The translations under genes were made by a program, and so were the position numbers. From Toxonevra muliebris (taxonomy: Eukaryota; Arthropoda; Insecta; Diptera; Pallopteridae): a stretch of 64,000 nt of DNA. Location: NCBI GenBank assembly GCA_963691655.1, contig OY829327.1, positions 67,282,079-67,346,078 on the forward strand. Direction: 5' to 3'. Each line of letters opens with the position of its first letter. The stretch's first letter is position 1. The notes under the pieces were generated by a model, which was given only the letters and a program-made list of their open reading frames with translations, was not told the origin of the DNA and searched no databases. This document shows, one piece after another, positions 11,310 to 22,679 of this stretch.

Positions 11310-12320
11310 AATTTACTATGGTGGTGACAATAATAGCTGCCACGCCATTTTTTGTGCAATATAAGCGGAAAGCCAATGAGAATTATACTCTTGACCACTT
11401 GGGTGTAAGGCATCATTTTTTAAAATTTAGGATGTACAAAATTAAATTACATTGAAATGTGTTGTATGTTTTTTCACAAATTTTTTAATTTATTCAATAA
11501 CTTTCATATTAAATTCGAACTTAATTTGAATATTTTTGTCACTGTGTAATTTTCAATAACATTTTTATTTGAATTAAATCTGAATTTGTTGTTTTTCTTT
11601 CACTGTGAAATAAATAAATATGACTAAACTCAGCGATTCGTATTTTTTTATTTTTATATTAAATTGTTATAAAGATAAGCCATTTTTTATTACAAACTGT
11701 AAAGATTTTTTAAACTTTTAAATCTTCATTCATTTTGCTTAACACGATTTTGTTTTCATGGAATTTTTATTTTTACCAAGGCGCTATATTTTTTCTTCTA
11801 GGCCGAAAATATATAGAAAAATTCATGGTCATTAGAATTAATAGTTTTGTTTTCGATAAAGATAATCTCTTTGTTATTACTCTGTTTTTTACTGTTGTCA
11901 TAGTATCTGTGTTTGTATATGTTAGCGTGTATGTGTGTGTGCGTGTATGTTTTTTCGACTTGGCAAAATTGCTATTGTTGATATTACTTAAGTTTGGCAT
12001 TTACTTTATTCGCCTAAAGGTATTTTTTGTGGTATTAAATTACAAAATTAACCTGAGGGATAGACAAATAAGTATGTAAAAGATGCTAACCTTGGATATA
12101 GATATGTATTCATTTAGTACTTTGATCTTTATGTTTATTTTGTCGCTGTGATTTTATTTTTTTACCTGAAAAATATTGTAATTTGCCAATCCAACATCCC
12201 ATGGAGAAAGTAGGTCGACATTTTCGTATCCATCCATGTTGTGCAAGTTAAATTTTACACGAGTGTCAGGGATTTACAGTTTTATACCAAATTCGAACAG
12301 CTTTTCTTAGGCAACTTTTA
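11310..12320. other. AT-rich, no gene recognised
   Basis: The 114-residue open frame at 11735-12079 is built from T-rich sequence (phenylalanine, valine, leucine) and a GT-rich run near 11920-11950; no motif. Nothing else supported. Confidence 0.4.
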
Positions 12321-12420
12321 TCTTGGAAGTTTGTCATTGTCATCCAGTGGTGGTACCGTGTACAAAAATTTTATGTTCTGTTTTGGATCCAGCGTATTAG
12401 TCCAGCATACATATTTCTAT
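12321..12420 (-). mobile_element. SINE family 1, degenerate fragment
   Basis: Minus strand: GTATGCTGGACTAATACGCT followed by AAAATTTTTGTACACGGTAC and ACCACTGGATGACAATGAC, in the same order as the better copy at 52490-52655. The tRNA-like head is largely decayed. Confidence 0.45.
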
Positions 12421-12604
12421 ATACATTTGAGCAGGACGTATTTTTTCGTTACATTGTTCACCAAAAAAAAAACGTATTCTAATATATGGTACAGTGGCTC
12501 AAAGCTTATTTGACCCACATTATTTATAGAATAATTTTGTTGTATGAGGCGGTATTCTTAAACAAAAAAAAAAAAAAAACACGAAAATATAACGTAGTTT
12601 TTTT

Positions 12605-13761
12605 CAGGGACCAAAAATAACTCTTATTCTGGTCAAAAAGTCACACAGAAAAAATAGTCGTAGGAAATTTTCAAGTGTATATTTGTGATCCTGACTGACT
12701 AAACTTCACTTATATCGTATGCCTTTTAAATTCATGACTTTTGTAGTAATAAGCTAACTATAACTCTTATTAGTGACTTTTATGGCCGTAAATAATAGTT
12801 TTTTCTGACTTTTATTTTATCGGACAAAAATAAATAGTTATTATCGGACTTTTATTTTTCCGGCCAAAAAAAAAGAAGTTATTTTCTGACTTTTATTTTT
12901 TCAGACAAAAAATAAATGACCAACTCTATCTATGAAAAAACGGCTTAAACTACTGAAAAAGAAATGTTACCATTCGATTCAGTTTTTCCGCTCGTATATT
13001 CTAAGTAAAAAAAAAAAAAATTATTTTGGAGTCCTGAAAATAGGGCTACAATGGCAACTAAAAGTCTTTGAAAATAAAAATAGCTGTAGGGTATGAATTG
13101 AAAAAGTTAACCGAATCCCTAAAATCGTTATATCATTCGAAAGGTCTTGTCGAGCTCTTTTCAAAAATGTATGACATGACATATCGCCAATCTCCCGATT
13201 TAAAGTTATTGTGAATTTTTAATTTGAGTTTTCATCCATATATGAACGGAAGTCATAAAATGGAATGAAGCGGATCCCTATAAATAGCGTACCGTTTAAA
13301 AGGTTTCGTTGAGTACGTTCCGAAAATATATAACACCATGTATCTGCGGTGTTTTGTTTTCAAGTTATAAGTAGCCAGTTATATGCAACTACTTTACCGA
13401 CTTGCTCATACGAAACGAACCTTATTGCTATTCTTATTTTCAAAGACTTTTAGCTGCCATTGTAGCCCTATTTTCAGGACTCCAAAATAATTTTTTTAAG
13501 CCGTTTTTTTTACAAAAGTCATGAATTTGTCTGAAAAAATAAAAGTCAGAAAATAACTTTTTTTTTGCCGGAAAAATAAAAGTCCGATAATAACTATTTA
13601 TTTTTGCCCGATAAAATATAAGTCAGAAAAAACTATTATTTACGGCCAAAAATCATAAAAGTCACTAATAAGCGTTATATGTAGCTTATTATGATAAAAG
13701 TCACAAAATAACACTTAATATCTGACTTTTACTATAAATTACATAACTGTTAGGGTCCCTG
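12605..13761. mobile_element. Foldback hAT-type element
   Basis: 1157 bp flanked by an exact 8-bp repeat, GTTTTTTT (12597-12604 and 13762-13769), though this is low-complexity. The ends are inverted, CAGGGACC and GGTCCCTG. The inside is a long imperfect palindrome: 12640-13085 pairs with 13425-13738. The arms hold four to five diverged copies of a unit around GACTTTTATTTTTNCGGAC, and end in GGAGTCCTGAAAATAGGG with its complement. The loop of about 340 bp holds a diverged direct duplication (13109-13210 against 13272-13370, sharing AAAGGT and TTCGTTGAG-type words). No coding sequence. The transcript or single strand would form a very long hairpin. Confidence 0.75.
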
Positions 13762-13929
13762 GTTTTTTTTATAGAAATCTTCTCATTTGTTATATAAAAA
13801 ACAAAAATTAAAAGTACTCAGCTTTTACAAAGTTATATGAAAAAAAAGAAAATTAAATAAAATTCATGTCACAGCTTAAATGAACCACCAAAAACATATA
13901 TTAATTAATATTTTGTAAGATAACATTTT

Positions 13930-14290
13930 TGATCTAACAAGGCGCTTTTGCATCGTATCCACTAATATTTTTGTGTATTTAGAAATAAAGAATATAGAAA
14001 TTTTATTTCATTCGATTATAAGTGCATTTTTGGTGATTTCGAATCCCTCGTTCTAGTACAAATTATAAGTTCTCTATCACATATAAATCTGGAGACTGTG
14101 CAGGTGTTGCGATGATATGGGGACATTTCCAAATGAGCCATGTTTGAAAAATTGATGATTGATTGATTTATCTTGGTGAAATCGGGAAATGGTTTCTACA
14201 TTTAAATTTTTGGCACTTTGTATTGAATTGTCTTCTTGAATCGACAGAAATGTTTCAGACAAATCCTATGTGTTTTTAGCCGTAAAGTCC
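13930..14290 (-). pseudogene. Tc1-like transposase, C-terminal fragment
   Basis: On the minus strand, IQEDNSIQSAKN (about 14205-14240) corresponds to the QQDNxPxHTAK segment around the second catalytic aspartate, and ATPAQSPDLYVIENL (about 14080-14125, in another frame) to the PAQSPDLNPIENLW segment holding the catalytic glutamate of Tc1-like (DD34E) transposases. LVDTMQKRL nearer 13950 fits the usual C-terminal LVxSMPxR. Frameshifts separate these blocks. The N-terminal part is not seen. Confidence 0.7.
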
Positions 14291-14409
14291 GAAACTGCAA
14301 TAAAATTGGGGTTCATATTTACCCATAGTTACCCCTCGCCTCACCTACAAGGAGCTTCAGGTTAAAAAATACCTCCTGTATATTTGGTCAAACATTTTTA
14401 TTTTACAGG

Positions 14410-15110
14410 ATTTTGTGAATGTTAAGGAATAAAATTTGCAGTGTCTATCTATGAATATTACATTTTCTAAATGTTTTCCGAATCTTTTGTTTAACGTTCT
14501 TCATATGATTTTGCATGGTATATCTTTTAATTGCGTTCGTTGCTTCAGAGCAATTTTTTAAACCCTTCAAAGCTTTCAGCAGTTTTCTCCTTCTTCCTCA
14601 ATATCCTCTTGGTTATTGACCAGTAGCACTCGATAGGTCGAAGCTTGGCAGCATTTGATGGATTTTCATTTTTGCTCATATATCGAATGTTGTTGTGTTG
14701 TAGAGCGATGTTGCCAAGTCTGACCAAAATAATTTATGAATACAAAATTTTTATAACATTTTTATATAATAAGGAGTTCTTTAATCACTCTTTTTGATAA
14801 ATTTCAGCATTTATTGACCCATTTGTAAAAAATTATGACGATTTAAAACTATAGGAACTAATGGCATGCCAAACTAGGACTAGATCCTGGTAAAACTCTA
14901 CATTTTTTTTTTTTGAATATGTTTCGTCGTCCATAATTATAGACTTTATTTTTTCTTTATTATGGAGATCATACAGCAAAGTGCAAAACACTTTCTGTTT
15001 TCTATACGAAATATTTTTTTCTGTGCACAGTTTTTTTCTGCCATCTGCAATAATTCGTGGAATTTTTAAACAAAAAAGAAATCACATGACAACGATTCGA
15101 ATTTAAGTTT
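14410..15110 (-). pseudogene. Tc1/mariner transposase, DD37E-like group, decayed
   Basis: Minus strand. SIIMDDETYSKKK (about 14920-14960) holds the first catalytic aspartate, LVWHAI follows (14865), SDLAT in a shifted frame is the likely second aspartate (14720), and NPSNAAKLRPIECYWSITKR (14610-14670) holds the final glutamate. The C-terminal part continues through KTAESFEGFKKLL. The motif spelling is closest to the copies at 2510-3519 and 28738-29711, but this one is more degraded and may be a different family within the group. Its N-terminal domain is not recognisable. Confidence 0.7.
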
Positions 15111-15139
15111 ACAAATAATTATTTTAAGCGGTCCCATAA

Positions 15140-17250
15140 TTTAGCATAAAAAGCAAAGCCTACCGATCTCATAATTTGAACTCAAAAGTGGGTAGTTTCT
15201 TTTTGATATGGTCTTTAGTTTGAAAAAACAACCTTTTATATGAAAACTTTTGATATTTGTGGAAGCAAAAGCATAGAACATATGATTTTGAATGAAATTT
15301 TATATGGTGGCGTCATCTGGGAACCTCCGTCAAATTGGCATCTCGACTTTCAAAAAGTGAAAAGTTTTTTAAAAGAATCGTTTGTTATCCATTCGTTAGG
15401 ATTTATTTATTTATTTGTTAGAAGCTATTTAATACTTGTTTCATTTCTTTGCTTACATTTGTAGTGTCAGAAGGGAAAAATAGTCTATTTTCAAAATTAA
15501 ATTAGTAGCAAAATAAATTTTAAAGTACACAAAATTGTCAATTTTTGACAGTCAAGCCCACTAACTTGACGGAGGCCATCTGGGGATTTTTTTTTGTTAA
15601 CAAGAGTGTAAAAATTAAATTTCTCGATCCATACTATCCCTTTGTAGACATTCTAGCCATAAAAACAGTTGAAATAGAAAAATAATTGAAAGTAATTTTG
15701 CATAAAAAGTAACATACACGAATATACATGTAACTATAACGATTTGTAAACTTCAAATGAATTTAGGATGAGCCAAAAATTAATGTTTCTAAGAACTTTC
15801 TTAGCAAAGTTGTTCAGAATGGCACGTAGAATACATTTTTTGGGCCCACGATGTGACCAAAAATTCGCCCGTACAATTCGATCTCTCCTAATGAATGTAT
15901 TTTTCATTGTAGAAATGACCGTACCCATACAAAGCTCTAATTTTGCTAAATAATTTAAAAAATTGGTGCTTAGTTTTGAGTGCTCATTATATCGGGTTAA
16001 ATTTTTTTTCTGACAAAGCCTATAGTAAAAAACAAATCTACTGATGATTTTAAGAAAAGTTTCTCAGGAAACCATAGGTCTAAAACCAATTTCGAGCCTC
16101 CGCGTTTTTGAAGCATTTTTTTAAACCTGTCTGTTCGGTACAAATTTTGCGATTGATTTTAAACTAACTTCCCGATGAGTTAGAGACTTGAAACTGCTTA
16201 GAACAGGCTTATAATACATTATTGACTTGCTTTCTTGTAGCTATCCTAACCTTACCTATTTCAAATATGATCATTTGAAGAGAAACTGAAATCTCATCCA
16301 ACTGTTTAGATTGCGATTGAAAAATTTCGCACCAATAAGACTAAAAAGACGGTTTTTAAGACGGACTAAAAGTGTAAAATAATTTTTCCTAGTGCCATAT
16401 GGATTCCTAACCCCATAAAGATAATCTTGAAAATTTGTGATTGTGAATTTTTAATAGCTATGAAAATACTTGTAACTTGTACTTGAACCGTTGAGAAAAC
16501 TCACACAACAGTTCATATCATTTGTAGTGCGATAAGATTGCTAATGACTTAGGTGAACTATTCATGCATCAATTATCTATTGCATGCGCCCCACTTTTTT
16601 CGCAGATTCTTCTTTTGATATACGCTCATCGCAAGCTTTTTTTGCCCGAACAATTTGATACACCCTAATGCCCATATACTAAAAAAAAAATTATTTCGTG
16701 ACAACATTTATAAATATGCAAACGACATGTTTTCAATTGTTCACGTGGACACCATCCACTACATCATTATTATTATTATTGTGTGTACAATTTGGCACAT
16801 GTGTACCAAATACGCGACAAAAAACGGAAAGTACATTCATGTGTTGTCATTTACACTAAGGTAATCATTGTAAAAATTTTGTAGTCACGCATTTGTCTCA
16901 TTTAAATTTTTTTTGCAAATGTTGAATTTATGAGCGAGTGATAAACTTTTTACTGTCGTTAGCAGCAGTAGTAGAATTTATGAAAATATGCATGCACATA
17001 TTTGTGATAGTGTTGGAAGTGATACTCTGCGAGTACTCGTAGAGTATGAGTACACAGTAATAAAATTAACAATAATTTTGACAGCACAGAAACAACAACT
17101 AATGCATGAGTCATAGAGAGATATCACAAACATCTCAAATTGGTACCTCCAAAAATACATACGTATGTATGAATGGTAATTTACATACTCAGGGTAGAAA
17201 ACATTACCAGTAGTTTCTCTATTTTAAATACTTGTGTCTACATATGTATA
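15140..17250. other. AT-rich, no gene recognised
   Basis: Paired open frames on both strands at 15734-15953 show no known motif. GACGGAGG at 15558 and CCTCCGTC at 15329 are an isolated inverted pair. GATACACCCTAATG at 16657 resembles the edge of the foldback at 56583. TATTATTAT and similar runs near 16770. No supported gene. Confidence 0.35.
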
Positions 17251-17596
17251 TTAAAGTGCTTCACGAAAAAAAGTTGTTGTTGTACACCCCTGAAAAGGAA
17301 CCTCTGCTTCTTTTATGATTATTCTTGAAATATTTCTACTCTACCATCTTAGAAAATTCTCTTAAATCGACTTTTGTACGAGAAAATTTTTTGGTAGGCT
17401 ACTTTTGGCCAATTAAAAATTCACAAAAAATAGATAAATCTGCTATAATGATGTTTTTTCAAGATTGCTCCAGCTCAGGAATGGTTATCTCTAAAGCTGA
17501 AATATTTTGGGAATCATCATAAAATAAACCGGGGTTCATTTTCAGAGGTGTAGAACAAGACCGATTTTTTTGTGTATGGGACTCGTGGCACTTTAA
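17251..17596. mobile_element. Miniature element, copy 2 of a pair
   Basis: 346 bp with inverted ends TTAAAGTGC and GCACTTTAA; TTAA at the edges may be the target site. It matches the copy at 8537-8937 over its length and is about 55 bp shorter, mainly from loss of a T-rich block in the middle. No coding sequence. Confidence 0.7.
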
Positions 17597-17879
17597 TGTA
17601 TCTATGTTCATATGACTACATATGAGAATATGTGCATTCGTTTGTGAGTCGCAATGACATTAACCTGAATTAAATGTGCCTGTGTGTGGAGTAAATGTTT
17701 GCTAACCAAAATTTTGTTTATTGAGGTTTTTTTAATTTCATTAGAAAAAACTATTTGAATATCATTTGCATTGTGTGTTTTAAATGCACAGCAAATCATT
17801 TAATCAAATGCTTGCAATTTAAGCAACTTGTGAGATAGTTTTTTACTTTATATGTAGTTAGCAATACTTGTCAACGTGA

Positions 17880-18060
17880 ATTCATAAGCCAGAGAATTCT
17901 CCAAACAACATACTCACTTTCTTGGCATGAACTTAAAATGATGATTTACTGATTTGCCAATGCTGATGACGTGGCTCTGAGTATGATTGATAGAGGACTG
18001 TCAGTTAATCTTCCAAAAACTAGTATAGCCACATATGTGTACTCTATAGTAATAGCAACG
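17880..18060 (+). pseudogene. Non-LTR reverse transcriptase, small fragment
   Basis: A short degraded piece. SLSWHELKMMIY (about 17920-17956) is similar to the SPLLWNLVVDDLL segment, and FANADDVALS (17962-17990) resembles the FADDVAL active-site segment with an added residue. After an internal loss, DRGLSVNLPKTSIATY (17992-18040) matches the GLSVNPxKT block of the same enzyme. I cannot assign the clade with confidence. Confidence 0.5.
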
Positions 18061-18596
18061 AGACGGCACATTTTGGTTTATATTTTGCGAAAATTCTACT
18101 TTACATGTTGATTTTATAGAAAACCTAATGATGCAGTTTGATAGCTTCATATCCAAATATAGAATATCAATTTTTTATATAAATTAATTGTTTTTTTTTT
18201 TTACAAAAAGTAGTTAAAATCGGGTGATTTTGATGTTGTAAAAACAGACTTAAGATAGTTCCATATGAACTTTTTTTTTTACGAAAAATCGTTTGTTGGT
18301 TGAGTTTTATTTCTTACTCGCTAATGAAAGCAGTAGAAATAGGCAAGTGGATATTTTTGCTGAGGTTAGATATAAGTGTTTGCTGGGGTTACAAATTGTC
18401 TTTATTCAAACTTTGAAGCAGTAAAATTTTCGACCGTCGCGGCACACTGCGCACCGTTTCATACAAGCTAGAAGTGATAAATTTTTTATCGATGCATATC
18501 ATTGTAGTAGTCCTATCTGACACAAATATATAAAATTATGACTATTTTAACCATTAACCACGCCCACTTTGCCCATATTGTGTAAATTATTGGTAT

Positions 18597-19930
18597 ACAG
18601 TAATGAACAAAAGTGTTTTTGAGAATAAATAGCCAAACATTTAGTCAAATTAGAGAGCAATAGAGCAATTTTTGAAATCAGATAATATCTACAAGACCCG
18701 CATGGGTCTTAAAAATTCCGAAAATTTTACCATAACTTTAGTTTTCCATCAATTTTTTAGTCAAATTTGTTTTTATGTTCATATCTTTTTTATTACTCCT
18801 AATAAGAGAGAAACAAAATGCAAGAATAATTTTATCGTCTTTTATGTTCAATGGCCCCGCAAGAGAATCAAAGTCATAAATTTGAAAAATCAAAAATTAT
18901 GGATTAAAAATTTCGGCCAGCAGATATTATTTAATTTCAGAAACTGTTCAACTCTTGCGCTCTTCTATATAATTAGACAGACAACTTAAGTTTTTTGCAT
19001 AGAGTAGGGTTACTAACTACATCTGAAAAAACTTGGAGAAATGCATTTAAAAAACACAAATTTTGTATATATTGAGCAACAATTTCCGGGTTATTGTTTG
19101 GGTAGTGAGAAATTCCAGTTTACGATGAAAGTACTTGACTAGTAGAGTAAAATCTAAAAGAGGGTATGACGTTTCCAGATCGCTGGTTTCTTTATGGCCT
19201 TATGAATTTTTTTCTTTTCAGTAGATTTTGATGATTTTGAATTATTCAGTTTTACGCCCACTATTGGCAAACGAAAGAAGATTTGTTGTTTTATTCCAAA
19301 ATTGTAGCCAAGGCATAGATGAAAAACTTTTGATAAGACATCAACCCGAAAAAATCATGTTTGAGTTCTCTTATAGAAACGAATGGTAAAAAAGTGCAAT
19401 TTTTTACATTTTTCAAAATTGCTGTCTACAAACTCGTAATTAACTGAAAATTTCTGGGCATAAATAACTAAAAAATAAATTCTATGAAAATGAAGACAAT
19501 TTTAGAGCACTTAAACATGATTCAGTTTACGCACTATTCTGGGAAATGTGTAGGTCTTTCCAATGTTCTAGGACCACTCATAATTTTTAACAAGAAACAT
19601 TTTTCCCAAAGGCAGTATAATACTTTTCTCAACGGGTTTCTTTTATCGGCCATTTATCGGAAAAGGGGTTCAAAACGCCAATTTCAAGAGGAAGGGTAGG
19701 AGATGCAGGAAAATTGTATACGCAAAAACTGTTTATCTCTTTATGCTTAACAACTTTGCTTCAGACATCAAATTCGTATCTGAAGACCCCATATTCCCAC
19801 TTCAGGTCCATATTATAGGAGAACTATATGTGATGGAGAAAAACTGAGTATGCAGTCGTGATCAGCGACCAAATTGCTAAGAAACCTTTGGAAAATCTTG
19901 CTCATATAAGTAATTTTTGTTGCACTGTGT
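18597..19930. mobile_element. Possible decayed Tc1-like element
   Basis: ACAGTAATGAACAAAAGTG at 18597 and, inverted, ACAGTGCAACAAAAATTAC ending near 19930 are similar to each other and to Tc1-like ends. Between them a frame at 19484-19699 (plus) contains LGPLIIFNKKHF and YNTFLNG, loosely like the GxLxxIxGxM...Y..IL segment of Tc1-like transposases. The evidence is weak on each point. Confidence 0.35.
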
Positions 19931-20550
19931 CGTAATATTTTGGTACATAGTTTTTTCGGAAAAGTGAAAAAAGTAGAAAATGCTGTGCAAATTTGTGCTG
20001 TACAACTATTTGCAAAATATTAATTTCATGACATTAAAAAAATATACTCATATTAGATTTTCTAAAATATTTACAGTACATTAATTTTTGAAGTTATAAA
20101 AAACCTTAAAACTTAAAAATTTATTACAACAACATTATAAAAGATATTTGAATCATTTTTATTTTATTAAAGTGAAACTTCTTTTCTCTTGCCCCTAGAG
20201 TAAAACCAACCGGATGTGACGTCGCGCGTAAGTTTGCAATGCGACATAATTTTGTCGAGCAATGTGCATGAGGGGCTAAATATCAATATTCCGTAACTGA
20301 ATTCACGAGCAAACTATATAATAAACACATATAACATATTAATTACACACACACACACACGCCTATGGCAGAAAGAACAATGTGTAGCGTCGCCATCTTA
20401 AAGTTTATGACAGTTATACATTTCACATACAGATGGCGCAAATGTCCAAGGAATTACATGAAGATGTCGCACACAAAAAGAGTTCGCTACAATTGTCATC
20501 GAAATTACCGGTACAGAGTTGCAATTTTTGTTCTAGCATTAACCCCAAAA
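19931..20550. other. No gene; short AC microsatellite
   Basis: An (AC)n run at about 20346-20361. No supported coding frame. Confidence 0.5.
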
Positions 20551-20551
20551 A

Positions 20552-20749
20552 AAAAAATTGGTTGTGTAGAAGTGAAACTTCTTGTGAACTAAACGAAACA
20601 CAAGCAAATAAAATTAAAAAGCACAAGCCAATGAAGTAAAAACTTTAGCGATTGAAAAATTGCATTTGCTTGTTATTTGCTTGTGTTTCGTTTAGTTCAC
20701 AAGAAGTTTCACTTCTGCCTTATGTTCGTTAATACACAACCAATTTTTT
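20552..20749. repeat. Near-perfect inverted repeat (hairpin)
   Basis: The 60-bp left arm (20552-20611) is complementary without visible mismatch to 20673-20749, except that the right arm carries a 17-nt insertion (20717-20733, GCCTTATGTTCGTTAAT). The loop is about 61 bp. Such freshness is unlike the decayed repeats around it. Confidence 0.85.
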
Positions 20750-21094
20750 GAAGTACATAGCTGGACAAATTTTTGACATTTTATTCAGGACTCTAAGTAA
20801 ATCAGAACTAAAAAATCATCGTATCGTCCACTATGCATGTTGGATTCGGCTGGAAAACTATTGCAGCAGATAATTCTGTGGTCACAAGGTATTACAACAC
20901 AACTTGAGTTTTGTCGAATTCGAGTTATTATTATAATTGAAATCTTCATATCCGAATTCATATTGTGTCAAAATTTTATAAATATCGGTTCAGTGGTTTA
21001 CAACTTAATTTGATTTCTATTAGCATTTGAATCTTTGAAGTGCTCTCCTGTAAAATTAAAAAAACTGACTTATGCTGTTATGCCTTGTGACTAC

Positions 21095-22338
21095 AGAATT
21101 GGAGACCGATTGGAGGAAGTTGTTAAATATCATCTTTCAAATGAGTCATCTGCTTGATTCTCACCTTGGACTTAAAGAATGCCTTTAACTCGGCAAATTG
21201 GCAAACCATTCTAAAGGCACTGAGCGATTTGAATGTTGCTGCTTACATACGCAATATTATTTCTAGATACCTGAGCAATAGACGGCTGAAATATGATACG
21301 GTTAAAAGCACAATGGACTACAAGATAACCGGAAGGGTTCCTCAAGGATCGGATTTAGGCCCAGCCCTATGGAATGTAATGTGTGACGGCGTATTACAAC
21401 TACGCATGAATGAAAATACAAACATAGTGGAATTTGCTGACGGCATTGGTAATGGTACCAAAACATCTTAATGAAGTTGCTAGCATTGCAAATGCGACGG
21501 TATCGAAAATACAAAACTGGCTTAACACGATGGGTCTTTGCCTTGCCGAACACAAGACAGAGGCCGTCTAGATAAGCAGCCGGAAAAAAGTGGCAGTAGT
21601 CAGAGTTAACGTGGTCACATCAAAATTCGTAATAAAATATTTAGGCATCATCATTGACAATAGAATAAGCTTTAAGGCGCATCTCGAGTATGCACATCAA
21701 AAAACAGCGCAAGCAACAGCAGCACAAACAACGTTGAAGACAGCTATTGTCAGATGTAGTCAAATGAATAATTCTTTACGAAGCACCAATATGGATAGAT
21801 GCGTTTAGGGTGTGCTGCTCGTTTCGCACTGTCTCAGAAGAGGCTACACTATTTATAATTGGATTGTATCCACTAGATCTAATTGCAAGAGAGTCTGAAA
21901 TAAGAAACACACTAGCTTCGGAGTCTACGACAACTTGTAATCAATGCGCAAATGCAAAATTAATTTCAACCGCTGAATGGCGGAGTTGCTGGAATAACAG
22001 AGAGAAGGGGAGATGGAAATATAGACTTATTCCAAACCTGACGAACGGGCTAAACAGAACACATGGCGAGGTGAACTTTTACCTTTTTTAACATGGAATG
22101 CTGTAAGCAAAATGGGCACATTGGTTATGATGGAGCTTAAAAGAAGCGAGCAAATGAGGCGCACAGTTGAAAGAAGTACATCTTAAAGCCGTTTCCCCGC
22201 GAAGTAGTACTTAACGGTACTCCCGCGGGGCGGAGTAAACGAGATGAAGGTGTTTTTAGACGGTAAGAATCCGACATAACCGGATAAGAACAGGAGTTCT
22301 GCTGTAAGGTTTCCACCTTCCATTGCACAAAAAAAAAA
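21095..22338 (+). pseudogene. R1-type non-LTR retrotransposon, reverse transcriptase and 3' end
   Basis: A 5'-truncated copy. A DRLEEVVKYHLS block (21105) precedes an internal loss, then LTLDLKNAFNSANW (21160), GRVPQGSDLGPALWNVM (21335) and EFADGIGNG (21430) follow. The active site, normally FADD, reads FADG, so catalysis would be lost. After a frameshift: IQNWLNTMGLCLAEHKTEAV (21510), a stop, then YLGIIIDNRISFKAHLE (21640). The hinge before PIWIDAFR (21790) is partly deleted. EIRNTLASEST and KGRWKYRLIPNLT lead to GEVNFYL (22065), the region upstream of the C-terminal zinc knuckle in this clade. A GC-richer 3' untranslated part (AATCCGACATAACCGG, TTTCCACCTTCCATTGCAC) ends in an A run at 22327-22337. 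The minus-strand copy at 10551 shares this tail. Confidence 0.8.
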
Positions 22339-22339
22339 T

Positions 22340-22610
22340 GAAACAGGTTCACATATCATTACACTCTGATGAAGATTGAGTCATCTGTGATGTTTCAAAG
22401 ATATGCAAATTAAATGAATTTGCTGGTTTTTCATATTTTTTAAAAAATATAATAAAATAGACGAGCCACGCTGTGATTCTAATTTTTAAGTTTTTGTAAT
22501 TTAAAATAACCTCACAACGCACCTGATGAAGCTTAAAAATTAAGCGAAGCGTTGGTTAAACAATGAAATAAAATATATCGTTTTATTTGCGTTAACCCAT
22601 TAAGGACGAG
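22340..22610. other. CTGATGA hairpin motifs, possible Penelope-type remnant
   Basis: CTGATGAAG occurs at about 22367 and 22529. The second is followed by the small hairpin AGCTT-AAGC and GAAGCG, and CAACGC in front can pair with GCGTTG behind. This resembles the hammerhead-like terminal motifs of Penelope-like elements but lacks the invariant GAAA. TTAACCCATTAAGGACGAG at 22603 resembles a piggyBac-like terminus. Confidence 0.35.
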
Positions 22611-22679
22611 CGGGAACCAAAGTAGATAGATCAAGAAATAGCGTGAGAAAAAAATTAAATTAAAAATAAAATCAATTTA

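Larger units (their letters stand above)
12492..14290. mobile_element. Tc1-like element remnant with IR/DR-type ends, split by a hAT insertion
   Basis: A terminus-like CAGTGGCTCAAAGCTTATT preceded by TA at 12490-12491. A related sequence, GTCACAGCTTAAATGAACC, occurs near 13868 in the same orientation. If the foldback insertion (12605-13761) is removed the two lie about 205 bp apart, which is the arrangement of long inverted ends with inner direct repeats (IR/DR) known in several Tc1-like families. The C-terminal end of a Tc1-like transposase follows directly on the minus strand. The far end was not identified. Confidence 0.5.

Noticed and set aside
11735..12079. 114-residue open frame as a membrane protein
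   Set aside because: T-rich sequence gives phenylalanine/valine/leucine by composition; includes a GT microsatellite; no motif.
15310..15580. Inverted CCTCCGTC / GACGGAGG as ends of an element
   Set aside because: Only about 10 bp match and the surrounding sequence does not pair; could be chance.
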